A stretch of 42,967 nt of DNA, taken from positions 1 to 42,967 of the forward strand of contig JAGBSX010000039.1 of the NCBI GenBank assembly GCA_017631635.1, given 5' to 3'. Position 1 is the stretch's first letter; every line of letters begins with the position of its first letter. The stretch comes from Clostridia bacterium (GTDB lineage: Bacteria; Bacillota; Clostridia; Christensenellales; RUG350). Under the pieces are notes generated by a model. It saw only the letters and a list, made by a program, of their open reading frames with translations. It had not been told where the DNA came from and made no database searches. Made by a program: the position numbers and the translations under genes. Of the stretch, positions 32,021 to 40,870 are shown piece after piece.

Positions 32021-33654
32021 TAGCGTACGGTTAGATATTCTTCTCGCTTGTTTGGTGTGATTATGAGAGTTTTTTGATATTTGTACGTGACGCCACCCAA
32101 TTTTTCTCCACGATTTTTCTTTACGTGTTTGACTAGGGTGTAGTCAACGCTCACTTTGTCTGAGTCGCTACTAGAGTAATATCCCGCTATTTCGCAAGCA
32201 ATCTTAATGACGTTGTCAGGAGGGTTTTCTCCTCGTATTATTACGTGAGATCCGTGATAATTGAGTATATGTACCCAAGTATCTAGAGCAGATGCTACCT
32301 CAAAGGTGAGATGATTGTTTTGTACTGCATTTTTGCCTACTAGTATCGTGTATCCGTCTACTTCGTATGACAGAGGTTTTGACTTTTTGGTAGTATGCAC
32401 TTTTTTGCTTATCGGCATTAATTTGAGTAGAGTGAGTTCGCTCTCTATATCCTCTATATCTCTCTCATCTGTGATATTATCTATCTCTCTCAATATCTCT
32501 CGCAGAGTATCTAGCATCTCTCTATTTTCATTTACTAGAGACTCTGCGTTTTCTGCAGTACGCTTTAGTTTTGCGTATTTTTTATAATAATTTTGAGCGT
32601 TTTTTTGTATAGATAGGGTAGTGTCTAGAGGGATAGATATTTGTTCTCCCGTATAGTAGTTGGTCACCTCTACGCTATCCACGTCGTTTTTGAGCATATA
32701 CGTATACGAGGTCAACAATTCTCCATACAACTTGTACAATTCTGCTTTTTGACTATCCTTTAGCGACGCTAGATTTATATCCATTTTCTTTTGCGTACGC
32801 TTCAATGCGTTTAGAGTGATATTTTTTATACTACGAGATTTTTCTTTGAGATAAGACGTTTGCGCACGCCCCTTGTAGTACGTCTCCATAGCCTCGGATA
32901 GCGAAGGTGACGGTATGCTATTTGATAGCGTTTTGTAGGGGATAGAAGTGAAATCCACAGGATTAGCACAGTCGTCCATCACGACGTTTGGCATTAGAGA
33001 AGAGTGCTTGATAGCGTCCACAAAGGTAGACAACTTGTCGTAAGTGATAGCCTCGTTAGCAGAGGTTTTTGAAAATCCCGACACTACTTTTAACAATTCA
33101 TCAATAGATGAATAGTTAATTTGGTCTAATTTATCTTTGTCAAATACAGATATTTTGTCATTTGTAGGAGGAGAGTAGATAGTGTTTGGTAGTATACTTC
33201 TATTGCAATTATCTATCCCCGTGATTTTTAGTGCAGTTATTATGCGATTATCTTTGTTTAGTAGTAGTACGTTGCTCCTAGAGCCCATCAATTCTATGAG
33301 TAGATACACGGTCACGTCATCCATCATCTCGTTGCGAGAGGTGAGATGTAGACGTATAATACGGTCGTTTTGATATATATCCACGTCGTTGATGCGTGCT
33401 CCTGACAAATGCTTTCTTAATTGCATACAAAAATTAGGAGCTTTTAGGGGGCTCTCTTTTTTGATGGTAGTCAGATGTACTCTAGGCATATCCGGTCTCA
33501 CGGATATTAGCAATCTTATATTTGATTTTAACCTACGCACTACTAGATGAATTTCGGTATTTTCCGGTTGGGTGACCTTGTCGATTTTGCCACCGACCAG
33601 ATTATCCTTTAGTTCACGGCACAATGCATATAGCGTCAATACGTCGTTGGGCAT
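32020..33654 (-). CDS. rqcH: Ribosome quality-control protein RqcH (NFACT family)
   Basis: Binds stalled 50S subunits with peptidyl-tRNA and directs C-terminal alanine tailing of the stuck peptide. The 544 residues have the NFACT-N start DVLTLYALCRELKDNLVGGK, then the DR motif in QNDRIIRLHL and IELMGSRSNVLLL (family ELMGRHSN). A coiled-coil middle (about 270-400) and the C-terminal NFACT-R domain (WVHILNYHGSHVIIRG) follow. ATG 33654 is chosen because CGGAG lies 7 nt upstream; the longer start (33669) would place that site inside the gene. Confidence 0.93.
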   Translation of the reverse strand: MPNDVLTLYALCRELKDNLVGGKIDKVTQPENTEIHLVVRRLKSNIRLLISVRPDMPRVHLTTIKKESPLKAPNFCMQLRKHLSGARINDVDIYQNDRIIRLHLTSRNEMMDDVTVYLLIELMGSRSNVLLLNKDNRIITALKITGIDNCNRSILPNTIYSPPTNDKISVFDKDKLDQINYSSIDELLKVVSGFSKTSANEAITYDKLSTFVDAIKHSSLMPNVVMDDCANPVDFTSIPYKTLSNSIPSPSLSEAMETYYKGRAQTSYLKEKSRSIKNITLNALKRTQKKMDINLASLKDSQKAELYKLYGELLTSYTYMLKNDVDSVEVTNYYTGEQISIPLDTTLSIQKNAQNYYKKYAKLKRTAENAESLVNENREMLDTLREILREIDNITDERDIEDIESELTLLKLMPISKKVHTTKKSKPLSYEVDGYTILVGKNAVQNNHLTFEVASALDTWVHILNYHGSHVIIRGENPPDNVIKIACEIAGYYSSSDSDKVSVDYTLVKHVKKNRGEKLGGVTYKYQKTLIITPNKREEYLTVR

Positions 33655-33783
33655 AATATATCTCCGCATTTATCATAACACAATCTCACGATTCACGCAA
33701 TCGTTTGAGACTCCTATGAGAGGTGGAGGATTAAATATTATATATTTTTTCACTAAATTGAGTAGAAAATTGTACATAAGTGG

Positions 33784-33814
33784 TTGCCTTTTTTCGTAAT
33801 ATATGCTATATTAC
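33784..33814 (+). promoter_or_regulatory. tig-clpP-clpX promoter with palindrome over the -10
   Basis: TTGCCT (33784-33789), 17 bp, extended -10 TGC-TATATT (33804-33812). A perfect inverted repeat GTAATATA-tgc-TATATTAC (33796-33814) covers the -10. It is neither CIRCE nor a CtsR heptad repeat. Confidence 0.75.
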
Positions 33815-33849
33815 TATACTGAAGTAAAATGTAATCAACGGAGGATACT

Positions 33850-35157
33850 ATGAATTACATCAAAGAAATACTAAATGACAAGAGAGTTCAATTTACCTTT
33901 ACTGTAGAAGGTGCAGAGTGGGAGAATGCCGTAGAGAAGGCATATCAATCTACCAAAGGTAAGTACCAAATAGGTGGTTTTAGAAAGGGCAAAGTCCCAC
34001 GCAAGATGCTAGAGAGCATGTACGGTCCTGGACTATTTTACGAAGATGCTATCAATGACTTGATATCAGACTTCTACACCAAGGCGCTCATAGAGAACAA
34101 GGACGTAGAGCCTGTCGATAGACCTGACGTAGACGTTCCAGAAGTTAGCGCTACCAAGTGCGTGATTACTGCTACCGTAGTAGTTAAGCCTGACGTTATA
34201 CTAGGAGCATACGAGGGACTTACTTTGGACAAGATAGATTATCCTGTCAAGGCTGCCGACGTAGATGCCGAACTCAAACTTGCTCAAGACAAAGGTTCTA
34301 GACTAGTACCAGTAGAGAGAGAGGCAAAACTAGGCGACACTCTCAATCTAGACTATAGTGGTAGTGTAGATGGAGTTAAATTTGCAGGTGGTACTGCCGA
34401 GGGTCAAACTTTGGAACTAGGTAGTGGTACTTTTATACCAGGTTTTGAGGATCAACTAGTAGGCGCTAAGGCTGGTGACGAGGTAGAGGTCAAAGTGACC
34501 TTCCCAGAGAACTACCACGCTAGCGAACTAGCAGGCAAAGAGGCTATATTCGCTTGCAAAGTACACGAAGTCCAAGAGAAACAAGTCCCAGAACTCAACG
34601 ACGAATTTGCCAAGGACGTGAGTGAGTACGATACTTTGGATGAGTACAAGGCTAGCATCAAGAAGGATCTCAAGGACAAAAATTCTGCTAGAGCCAAGAA
34701 CGAGATGCAACGCAACCTTATCGACAAGATAGTAGACGACGCTATTATCGATATCCCTGAGTGCATGATAGACCAACAAGTCGAAGACGCTATCAGAGAT
34801 ATGGAATATAGACTAATGTATCAATATCAAGGTATGCGCTTAGAGGATTACCTAGGATATACTGGTATGACTATGGATGCACTACGCGCAGATATGCGTC
34901 CTCAAGCAGAGAAAGACGTCAAGACTAGACTCACTCTCGAGGCTATCATCAAGGCAGAGAACCTAGAGGTTAGTGACGAAGAGGTAGATGCTAAACTATC
35001 CGAGATGGCAGACAGAATAGGCAAGCCACTAGACGAGTACAAGAAGAATATCCCAGCACAACAACTAGAGTACATCAAGAGTGACGTGCTATATACCAAA
35101 CTTGTAGACCTACTCATGTCAAAAAATAAGTTTGCAAAGGCAAAATCTAGCAAATAA
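33850..35157 (+). CDS. tig: Trigger factor
   Basis: Ribosome-bound chaperone and prolyl isomerase. The 435 residues have the ribosome-binding N-domain with GGFRKGKVPRKMLE (family GFRxGKxP), the FKBP-type PPIase domain (about 150-245, LNLDYSGSVDGVKF and FIPGFEDQLVGAK), and the helical C-domain. GGAGG precedes the ATG. It is first in the tig-clpP-clpX operon. Confidence 0.97.
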   Translation: MNYIKEILNDKRVQFTFTVEGAEWENAVEKAYQSTKGKYQIGGFRKGKVPRKMLESMYGPGLFYEDAINDLISDFYTKALIENKDVEPVDRPDVDVPEVSATKCVITATVVVKPDVILGAYEGLTLDKIDYPVKAADVDAELKLAQDKGSRLVPVEREAKLGDTLNLDYSGSVDGVKFAGGTAEGQTLELGSGTFIPGFEDQLVGAKAGDEVEVKVTFPENYHASELAGKEAIFACKVHEVQEKQVPELNDEFAKDVSEYDTLDEYKASIKKDLKDKNSARAKNEMQRNLIDKIVDDAIIDIPECMIDQQVEDAIRDMEYRLMYQYQGMRLEDYLGYTGMTMDALRADMRPQAEKDVKTRLTLEAIIKAENLEVSDEEVDAKLSEMADRIGKPLDEYKKNIPAQQLEYIKSDVLYTKLVDLLMSKNKFAKAKSSK

Positions 35158-35200
35158 TTTAGCATATTACACAACTTTTCAATTTTAGGAGGTAATAATT

Positions 35201-35785
35201 ATGGCACTTATACCTATGGTCGTAGAACAGACCAATAGAGGAGAACGCTCCTACGACATATATTCGAGACTATTAGAGGATCGTATCATATTTCTCACAG
35301 GAGAGATCAACGACCAAATAGCCGATTTAATAGTAGCCCAACTTATATACCTAGAAGGTAAAGATCCAGACAAGGATATCAGTCTATACATCAATAGTCC
35401 AGGTGGTTCGGTCACAGCAGGTATGGCTATATACGACACCATGAACTATATCAAATGCGACGTATCTACTATTTGTATAGGTATGGCGGCATCTATGGGT
35501 GCATTTTTGCTCAGTAGTGGTACAAAGGGCAAACGTTATGCTCTACCAAATGCAGAGATTATGATACATCAACCATTGGGAGGCACACACGGTCAGGCTA
35601 GTGATATCGCTATCCAAGCCGAGCATATGCGCAAGACCAAGGACAAGATGATACGCATCATGGCAGACAATACTTCTCAATCATACGAGACTATCGAGAA
35701 AGATACCGATAGAGACAACTATATGTCTGCTATGGAGGCGAAAGATTACGGTTTGATAGACAAAGTATTCGCAAATAGAAAATAA
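35201..35785 (+). CDS. clpP: ATP-dependent Clp protease proteolytic subunit
   Basis: Serine protease that forms the ClpXP barrel. The 194 residues match ClpP throughout: [20 protein letters not shown], the catalytic Ser in [11 protein letters not shown], His in IMIHQPLGG, and Asp in [18 protein letters not shown] precedes the ATG. It lies 43 bp after tig and 16 bp before clpX. Confidence 0.98.
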   Translation: MALIPMVVEQTNRGERSYDIYSRLLEDRIIFLTGEINDQIADLIVAQLIYLEGKDPDKDISLYINSPGGSVTAGMAIYDTMNYIKCDVSTICIGMAASMGAFLLSSGTKGKRYALPNAEIMIHQPLGGTHGQASDIAIQAEHMRKTKDKMIRIMADNTSQSYETIEKDTDRDNYMSAMEAKDYGLIDKVFANRK

Positions 35786-35801
35786 TTTTTTAGAGGTTTA
35801 G

Positions 35802-37043
35802 ATGGACACAAATTTCACCAATCCAAAATGCTCGTTTTGTGGTAGAGATGAGTCGGAGGCAGGTAGATTAGTAGTTGGACCAAACGGGTTTTTTATATGC
35901 AAAGATTGCGTCGATATATGTAGCGAAATGCTTAGTGAGACGAGTGTAGACCTTAGTGCCAACGACAGTTTTGATTTGCCTACACCACAGGAGATCAAGG
36001 AGAAACTTGATGAATATATCGTAGGACAAGATGATGCCAAGAGGGTGTTGTCAGTCGGCGTATACAATCATTACAAGCGTATCAACTCCCGTGTTAGTGA
36101 CGAGGACGGAGTCGTACTAGAGAAGAGCAATATACTTATGCTAGGACCTACGGGTTGTGGAAAGACCTTGTTAGCGCGTACCCTAGCCAATATTCTCAAA
36201 GTCCCATTTGCAGTAGCAGACGCTACTACTTTGACTGAGGCAGGATACGTAGGCGAAGACGTTGAGAACATCTTGCTCAAACTCATACAAGCAGCAGATT
36301 TTGACATCAAGAAAGCGGAGAGAGGTATCATATATATCGACGAGATAGACAAGATCACTCGTAAGAGTGAGAATGTCTCCATCACTAGAGACGTATCTGG
36401 AGAGGGCGTTCAACAAGCACTCCTCAAGATAGTAGAGAGTACCGTGGCTAGCGTACCTCCTCAAGGTGGACGCAAGCATCCTCAACAAGAGATGCTTCAG
36501 ATTGACACTACCAATATTCTCTTTATATGTGGAGGTGCTTTTGTAGGACTAGAGAAGATAGTGGAGAAACGCAAAGATAGTTCTTCACTAGGCTTTGGCT
36601 CAAACGTGGTATCACACACGTCTACCGATATGGCTCAACTACTCAAGGAGATACAACCAGACGACCTTATCAAATATGGACTTATCCCCGAATTTGTAGG
36701 TAGATTCCCTATCACGGTAGGACTCAAATCTCTAGATGAAAAGGCGCTAGTCAAGATACTCACCGAGCCAAAGAACGCTTTGACCAAGCAATTTAAGAAA
36801 CTACTCGATCTAGACGGTGTAGAACTAGAGTTTTCGCTAGACGCTGTGAGGGCAGTAGCCTCCAAGGCTATCAAACTAAATACAGGTGCTAGAGGACTCA
36901 GGTCTATACTTGAGGGAGTGATGATGGACGTTATGTACGACATCCCCCAAGACAAGAGTATCATCAAAGTCATCATTACAGGAGATACTATCGAGGGCAA
37001 GCAGTCCCCTGAGATTATTCGCAAAGAGACTTCGATAGCCTAA
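35802..37043 (+). CDS. clpX: ATP-dependent Clp protease ATPase subunit ClpX
   Basis: AAA+ unfoldase that feeds ClpP. The 413 residues have the N-terminal zinc domain (CSFCGRDE, then CKDCVDIC), Walker A GPTGCGKT, pore loop GYVGED, Walker [11 protein letters not shown], sensor-region [13 protein letters not shown] and the C-terminal [10 protein letters not shown]. It starts at ATG 35802 after an AGAGG site. Confidence 0.97.
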   Translation: MDTNFTNPKCSFCGRDESEAGRLVVGPNGFFICKDCVDICSEMLSETSVDLSANDSFDLPTPQEIKEKLDEYIVGQDDAKRVLSVGVYNHYKRINSRVSDEDGVVLEKSNILMLGPTGCGKTLLARTLANILKVPFAVADATTLTEAGYVGEDVENILLKLIQAADFDIKKAERGIIYIDEIDKITRKSENVSITRDVSGEGVQQALLKIVESTVASVPPQGGRKHPQQEMLQIDTTNILFICGGAFVGLEKIVEKRKDSSSLGFGSNVVSHTSTDMAQLLKEIQPDDLIKYGLIPEFVGRFPITVGLKSLDEKALVKILTEPKNALTKQFKKLLDLDGVELEFSLDAVRAVASKAIKLNTGARGLRSILEGVMMDVMYDIPQDKSIIKVIITGDTIEGKQSPEIIRKETSIA

Positions 37044-37063
37044 CAATAGTCCTAACAATTTAT

Positions 37064-37098
37064 TCTCCCTTGCCGACCTCGGCAGGGGAGATTTTTTG
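37064..37098 (+). terminator. Terminator of the tig-clpP-clpX operon
   Basis: A 12-bp stem with one T-G wobble (37064-37075 with 37080-37091) and an ACCT loop, then T6. Confidence 0.92.
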
Positions 37099-37160
37099 TA
37101 TTTCTATTCTCAATGCGTAGCATTTTGGTAATATTTCGTTATTTTTAGCAAAAATGGATA

Positions 37161-37189
37161 TTGACAAGCAGTATTTTTTGATATATAAT
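37161..37189 (+). promoter_or_regulatory. Consensus promoter of the duplicated exported protein
   Basis: Exact TTGACA (37161-37166), 17 bp, exact TATAAT (37184-37189), the only fully consensus promoter I found in the window. It predicts high expression. Confidence 0.88.
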
Positions 37190-37243
37190 ATTAAAGTATA
37201 CTAATACTATAATGCATCTTTGTATATTTACGGAGGTAATTTG

Positions 37244-38713
37244 ATGAAGAACAAGATAATCAAGACTGTGATAGTTGCAGTACTTGTAGTAGCAGTTGTA
37301 TTTGGACTATGTGTGTTTGCAGAATCCTGCAACGTATCCTTGTACTCTGCACCACTTGCTGTGCGTGACGAATCTGCTATCAAGGCTGCCAAACTAGAGG
37401 TAGTCAAGGACGAGATATGGAAGGCTTATGACACCAACAAGATGCCTGCCCAAGCTGTGGTAGATTTCGAGGCTTATATGGTCGAAACTATGAGAGCTGA
37501 CATAGAGAACCTTGAGGACGTTAGGAACAACTACGTTAATGCCGTGTTATACAACACTCCTAACAAGAAGTCCTTTATAGAAAACGCACTAAAGGGAAGC
37601 CGTACAGGTGCTGGATACAAGATGCTTACTTTTGATATCACCAAGTTTGAGAGTATACTCAGTACTTTTGCTACTCTCAATTTTACCGAGGTCAAAGTGC
37701 ACTCACGTAATTCCTTGACCATAGCCAAGTATGCTATTCAGGCCAAGTATACCGTACAGTACTTTGGCGAAGCGGCTGTATCTTATGACAACGTCTTGTA
37801 CATCAAGTTGCTAGGTAACGTAGCGTACTATGATGAGAAGGTAATCTTCTACGATACCACCTATTTTGAGGCACATAGAGGAGATCCAGAGGACGGTACT
37901 ATGAAGGGTTGGGATATTGATGCCAACGGCGATAGATATCCTGTATCCCAAAAGGACCGTGACTCATTTGCCAAGCAGTTGGTAAAGTACAACGTATACA
38001 AACTTATCATCAAAGAAGGTTATGAATCAAAAGCCATATCATTGTACGATATGTCTAGTGCAGCAGTATCCGTACTCAGTTCTGATGAGACGAACCCAGT
38101 CGCATTAGTAGCAGAGAAGTTGGCTCGCATCCAAGTATACCAGAGTGTAGTAGCCTACTTGCAATATCTACAAGATATAGAGGGCAAGACTGATGAAGAG
38201 AAAGAAAATATCAAAGTCCCAAAACCTATCCCTACTGAGGACCAGATTGCTGATTATCATCCAGAGACAGGTACTGACCTAGACGTAATAGAGAGAGATA
38301 TCCTAGATGCTATATTCGGTGAGGCAAATGGCAATGGTTGGAAACTAACTGATGCTGATGATGGTACAGTTAAGTCTGCATTGGCAAAGTATGCTACCAT
38401 CGGCAATATCAGAACTAGAGATACCGAGATATATGCTTACAATAGCCTCAACAAACTCAACTACGCTATCAAGGTCACCTACAACATAGAGTACAAGGAT
38501 GCTAACGGTACAGCGCTAGGCGAGAACAAAGTAGAGAAGATACTAGTGATGACTCTAGAGGACAACCTACTCAGAGCACAAAACGTATCTATGTGGGACG
38601 TAGCAGACTTCGACACCTACAAGGGTACTACCTTTGATGGTACTGGCGAAGATATCTATGCTCCTATCAGAGCATTTGACAAGGATGCGACTTACGTATT
38701 CCCCAACAACTAA
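37244..38713 (+). CDS. Exported protein with an internal duplication, function unknown
   Basis: A 489-residue protein starting at ATG 37244 (GGAGG upstream). The N-terminus is KNKIIKTVIV plus a hydrophobic stretch to about residue 27 containing Cys; no clean lipobox is seen, so it is a signal peptide or anchor. Two similar blocks follow. Block one (about 130-210) has FATLNFTEVKVHSRNSLTIA then KYTVQY and ends YFEAHRG. Block two (about 375-460) has YATIGNIRTRDTEIYAYNSL then TYNIEY and ends FDTYKG. Family unknown. The strong promoter suggests an abundant envelope protein. Confidence 0.75.
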   Translation: MKNKIIKTVIVAVLVVAVVFGLCVFAESCNVSLYSAPLAVRDESAIKAAKLEVVKDEIWKAYDTNKMPAQAVVDFEAYMVETMRADIENLEDVRNNYVNAVLYNTPNKKSFIENALKGSRTGAGYKMLTFDITKFESILSTFATLNFTEVKVHSRNSLTIAKYAIQAKYTVQYFGEAAVSYDNVLYIKLLGNVAYYDEKVIFYDTTYFEAHRGDPEDGTMKGWDIDANGDRYPVSQKDRDSFAKQLVKYNVYKLIIKEGYESKAISLYDMSSAAVSVLSSDETNPVALVAEKLARIQVYQSVVAYLQYLQDIEGKTDEEKENIKVPKPIPTEDQIADYHPETGTDLDVIERDILDAIFGEANGNGWKLTDADDGTVKSALAKYATIGNIRTRDTEIYAYNSLNKLNYAIKVTYNIEYKDANGTALGENKVEKILVMTLEDNLLRAQNVSMWDVADFDTYKGTTFDGTGEDIYAPIRAFDKDATYVFPNN

Positions 38714-38720
38714 ACTTATC

Positions 38721-38753
38721 AAAAATACCACTCGATTTGAGTGGTATTTTTTT
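38721..38753 (+). terminator. Terminator before engB
   Basis: A 13-bp stem (38721-38733 with 38739-38751), loop GATTT, then T-rich. Confidence 0.93.
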
Positions 38754-38782
38754 GACATTTTTTGCAATAGAGCATTCTTTAC

Positions 38783-38811
38783 TTGCCAAGATATGTGGGA
38801 TATGCTAATAT
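38783..38811 (+). promoter_or_regulatory. engB promoter
   Basis: TTGCCA (38783-38788), 17 bp, extended -10 TGC-TAATAT (38803-38811). Confidence 0.7.
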
Positions 38812-38827
38812 TATCAAGAGGTGAATT

Positions 38828-39451
38828 ATGCAAATCAAGCAAGCAAGTTTTTTGATATCAGTAGCAGATAGCGAGCATATTCTTAGAGATGGAGTAGTGG
38901 AGATAGCCATAGCAGGCAAGTCAAACGTAGGCAAATCTTCACTCATCAATTATATATGTTCGCAGTCAAAACTAGCCCGTACCTCTTCAGAGCCAGGTAG
39001 AACTAGACTCATCAACTACTTTGATATCAACAAAGGGGAGTTTAGACTAGTAGACCTACCAGGCTACGGCTACGCCAAAGTATCCAAGTCTGAGCAAATG
39101 AAATGGGCTAGGCTAATGGAGGACTATTTTGCTACCTCAGAGGCTCTCAAGCACGTGTTCGTGCTAGTAGACCTTAGACACGACGTAGGGGCTAATGACA
39201 AACAAATGATAGCCTATCTACACCACTATGGCATACCTTTCACCGTCATAGGGACTAAGGCAGACAAACTCAAACGAAATGAGATAATCAAGCAAAAGAA
39301 GATAATATCTTCTTCTCTAGCGATAGGCGAGGGCAATATCATAGTAGCATCAGCAGTCGCTAGGGTAGGCAAAGATGATATTGAACAACGCATAGAGCAG
39401 ATACTAGCAGATGACGAATATATCGATATAGACGTAGCAGATGAGATTTAG
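38828..39451 (+). CDS. engB: Ribosome-biogenesis GTPase YsxC/EngB
   Basis: GTPase for late 50S assembly. The 207 residues have P-loop AGKSNVGKSSLIN (about 28-40), then SSEPGRTRLINYF (switch I), DLPGYGYAKVS (G3) and GTKADKL (G4), followed by an acidic tail rich in Asp/Glu and Ile. An AAGAGGTG site precedes the ATG. Its terminator is split by the hairpin-array element. Confidence 0.96.
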   Translation: MQIKQASFLISVADSEHILRDGVVEIAIAGKSNVGKSSLINYICSQSKLARTSSEPGRTRLINYFDINKGEFRLVDLPGYGYAKVSKSEQMKWARLMEDYFATSEALKHVFVLVDLRHDVGANDKQMIAYLHHYGIPFTVIGTKADKLKRNEIIKQKKIISSSLAIGEGNIIVASAVARVGKDDIEQRIEQILADDEYIDIDVADEI

Positions 39452-39517
39452 AGCAAACAAAAAACCTCGGTTGTATGGCAGTTCCTATTAGGGATTTTTA
39501 GTTTATAACAAAAGTAT

Positions 39518-39557
39518 AGCCCACTATACTTCGCAAAAAAGCGAAATATGGTGGGCT
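39518..39557. repeat. Largest hairpin of the array (17-bp stem)
   Basis: AGCCCACTATACTTCGC (39518-39534) pairs with GCGAAATATGGTGGGCT (39541-39557), with one G-T wobble and one mismatch, around an A6 loop. Confidence 0.9.
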
Positions 39558-39595
39558 TTTCTTATCCACAAAAGATTAAGATAATTTAGTTTTAT

Positions 39596-39853
39596 TTTTA
39601 GCCTTGTGGCTAAAAGTGATATGCAAAACAAGTTTTACGTTATATTGCGACTTACAGTCGCAGTTATATGATATTTGCCACAACTTTCCCGAAAGGGAAA
39701 ATAAAACTTTGCGTTAGCAAAATATAACTGCGTAAGCAATATAACTTGCCGATAGGCAAATATCACTGCCGATAGGCAATATCACTTGCGTTAGCAAATC
39801 TAACAAATCCATAAGGATTTATTTAGTTGCCGAATCCCTTGCGGGGACTCGGC
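39596..39853. repeat. Tandem mini-hairpins, mostly with 4-nt loops
   Basis: In order: TTTTAGCC/TTGT/GGCTAAAA (39596-39615), TGCGACT/TAC/AGTCGCA (39646-39662), TTTCCC/GAAA/GGGAAA, TTTGC/GTTA/GCAAA, TGC/GTAA/GCA, TTGCC/GATA/GGCAA, TGCC/GATA/GGCA, TTGC/GTTA/GCAA, AAATCC/ATAA/GGATTT, and a terminal GCCGAATCCC with GGGGACTCGGC. Several loops are GNNA. The linkers alternate between TATAACT and TATCACT. Confidence 0.9.
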
Positions 39854-39881
39854 TAGTACCGAGGTTTTTTATTGTTGAGAG

Positions 39882-40826
39882 TTAGTCGTCGCGTCTATAT
39901 ATAGTCACGTTTTGATATACCTTGATATTGCGACCTTTTCTAGCGCATTTACTTTGACAATCACGACAATAATTATTTATAGCGCGCTTGACGTCGTATT
40001 CGTTGGTCCAACGGCTATTGTAAGTCATACTGCCGGATATAGTCACGCTATCGCCATCTGCGCTAATGTATAGATTATCTTCTGTACCGAGCGCCCATAG
40101 GGGTTTGTTGAGTTTGAATATTTCACTCACTTCGTAGTCGTCTATAGCCTCGCCACCACTACTGCTATCGCTGTCATAAGAGGATGAATAACCACTACTA
40201 TATCCACCACTATAATCGTCACTAGACTTCGTTTGAGCATATAGAGCAGTACCTTCTTTGACACGGTGAATTATTATGACTGCTAGAGCCACAGCGCCTA
40301 TAGCCAAGGTGATTAGGGATAGAGTACCTATGTTTTCTATCATAGGGTATAGTATATTGACTAGAGCAATACTACCTATCATAGGACCTACTGTGTACCA
40401 AAAGCATAGATAATTTTTGTCCCAAGCCCTAGCACAATTTAGGTACAGTAGCATACAAGTCACGCATATACTAGGGAACATTATGAAATCGGTCGCTTGA
40501 TAGAAACTAAAGTCGTAGTATCCTTCGTAATTGAGATAATACAATGCAGAGTTTACGTGTAGGTAAGCACTAGGTATTATAGCGAGTGCCAGACCTGCCA
40601 CTAGTAGTACTAGTCTCAAGATATATTTTTCACTCTCTTGCATAAAATCTAGCGCCAATACTATAGGTGCTATGGCGAGACCATAGCAAATAGACGCCCT
40701 AGATATCTCCTCTTCGTATATAGAAGATTCGGCTAGCATACTAGGTGCTACACTCATCAATATTATAGCGATTATGCCATAAAAGATAATTCTCAAAGTT
40801 TTACTTTCAAAGTAATAAGATAACAT
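39882..40826 (-). CDS. Multi-pass membrane protein with a Ser/Gly/Tyr-rich linker and soluble tail
   Basis: A 314-residue protein of unknown family. It has about six hydrophobic segments (roughly 11-31, 45-60, 68-87, 115-130, 142-160 and 165-185). A low-complexity linker of repeated S/G/Y/D follows (about 205-225, GGYSSGYSSSYDSD). It ends in a ~85-residue domain with LWALGTEDNLYISADGDSV and four cysteines (CRDCQSKC region), then a basic end. It lies 45 bp after the ATP-grasp gene on the same strand and is probably co-transcribed. No clear Shine-Dalgarno was seen before ATG 40826 (GGAGG lies 5 nt off in the reverse complement of CCTCC, 40831-40835). Confidence 0.75.
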   Translation of the reverse strand: MLSYYFESKTLRIIFYGIIAIILMSVAPSMLAESSIYEEEISRASICYGLAIAPIVLALDFMQESEKYILRLVLLVAGLALAIIPSAYLHVNSALYYLNYEGYYDFSFYQATDFIMFPSICVTCMLLYLNCARAWDKNYLCFWYTVGPMIGSIALVNILYPMIENIGTLSLITLAIGAVALAVIIIHRVKEGTALYAQTKSSDDYSGGYSSGYSSSYDSDSSSGGEAIDDYEVSEIFKLNKPLWALGTEDNLYISADGDSVTISGSMTYNSRWTNEYDVKRAINNYCRDCQSKCARKGRNIKVYQNVTIYRRDD

Positions 40827-40870
40827 TATGCCTCCTGCTTATACAGTAGATTTTACTAATTTGTCTAGAT

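Larger units (their letters stand above)
39476..39855. mobile_element. 380-bp non-coding hairpin-array element in a terminator loop
   Basis: Flanked by GTA at 39473-39475 and 39856-39858 (possible 3-bp target duplication). It has no ORF. The ends form an imperfect inverted repeat: TGGCAGTTCC...AGGGATT at the left, and TAGCCGAGTCCCC...AGGGATT on the opposite strand of the right end. Inside is a run of about a dozen short hairpins, mostly with 4-nt loops, joined by ATATAACT/ATATCACT-type linkers. No transposase or CRISPR-like repeat is present. I know of no named family for it, though I recall similar hairpin arrays in gut Firmicutes. Confidence 0.7.
39459..39870 (+). terminator. Intrinsic terminator of engB split by an inserted array
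   Basis: AAAAAACCTCGG (39459-39470) and CCGAGGTTTTTT (39859-39870) are perfect 12-nt complements almost 390 bp apart. Removing 380 bp and one GTA copy restores a 12-bp stem with a 5-nt TTGTA loop and T-tract. Confidence 0.85.

Noticed and set aside
33670-33849. CIRCE or CtsR site before tig-clpP-clpX
   Set aside because: Neither the CIRCE inverted repeat nor the CtsR heptad repeat is present; a different palindrome is.
39596-39853. CRISPR array
   Set aside because: Repeats are short self-complementary hairpins of varied sequence with 6-9 nt linkers, not constant repeats with ~30-bp unique spacers, and no cas genes are near.
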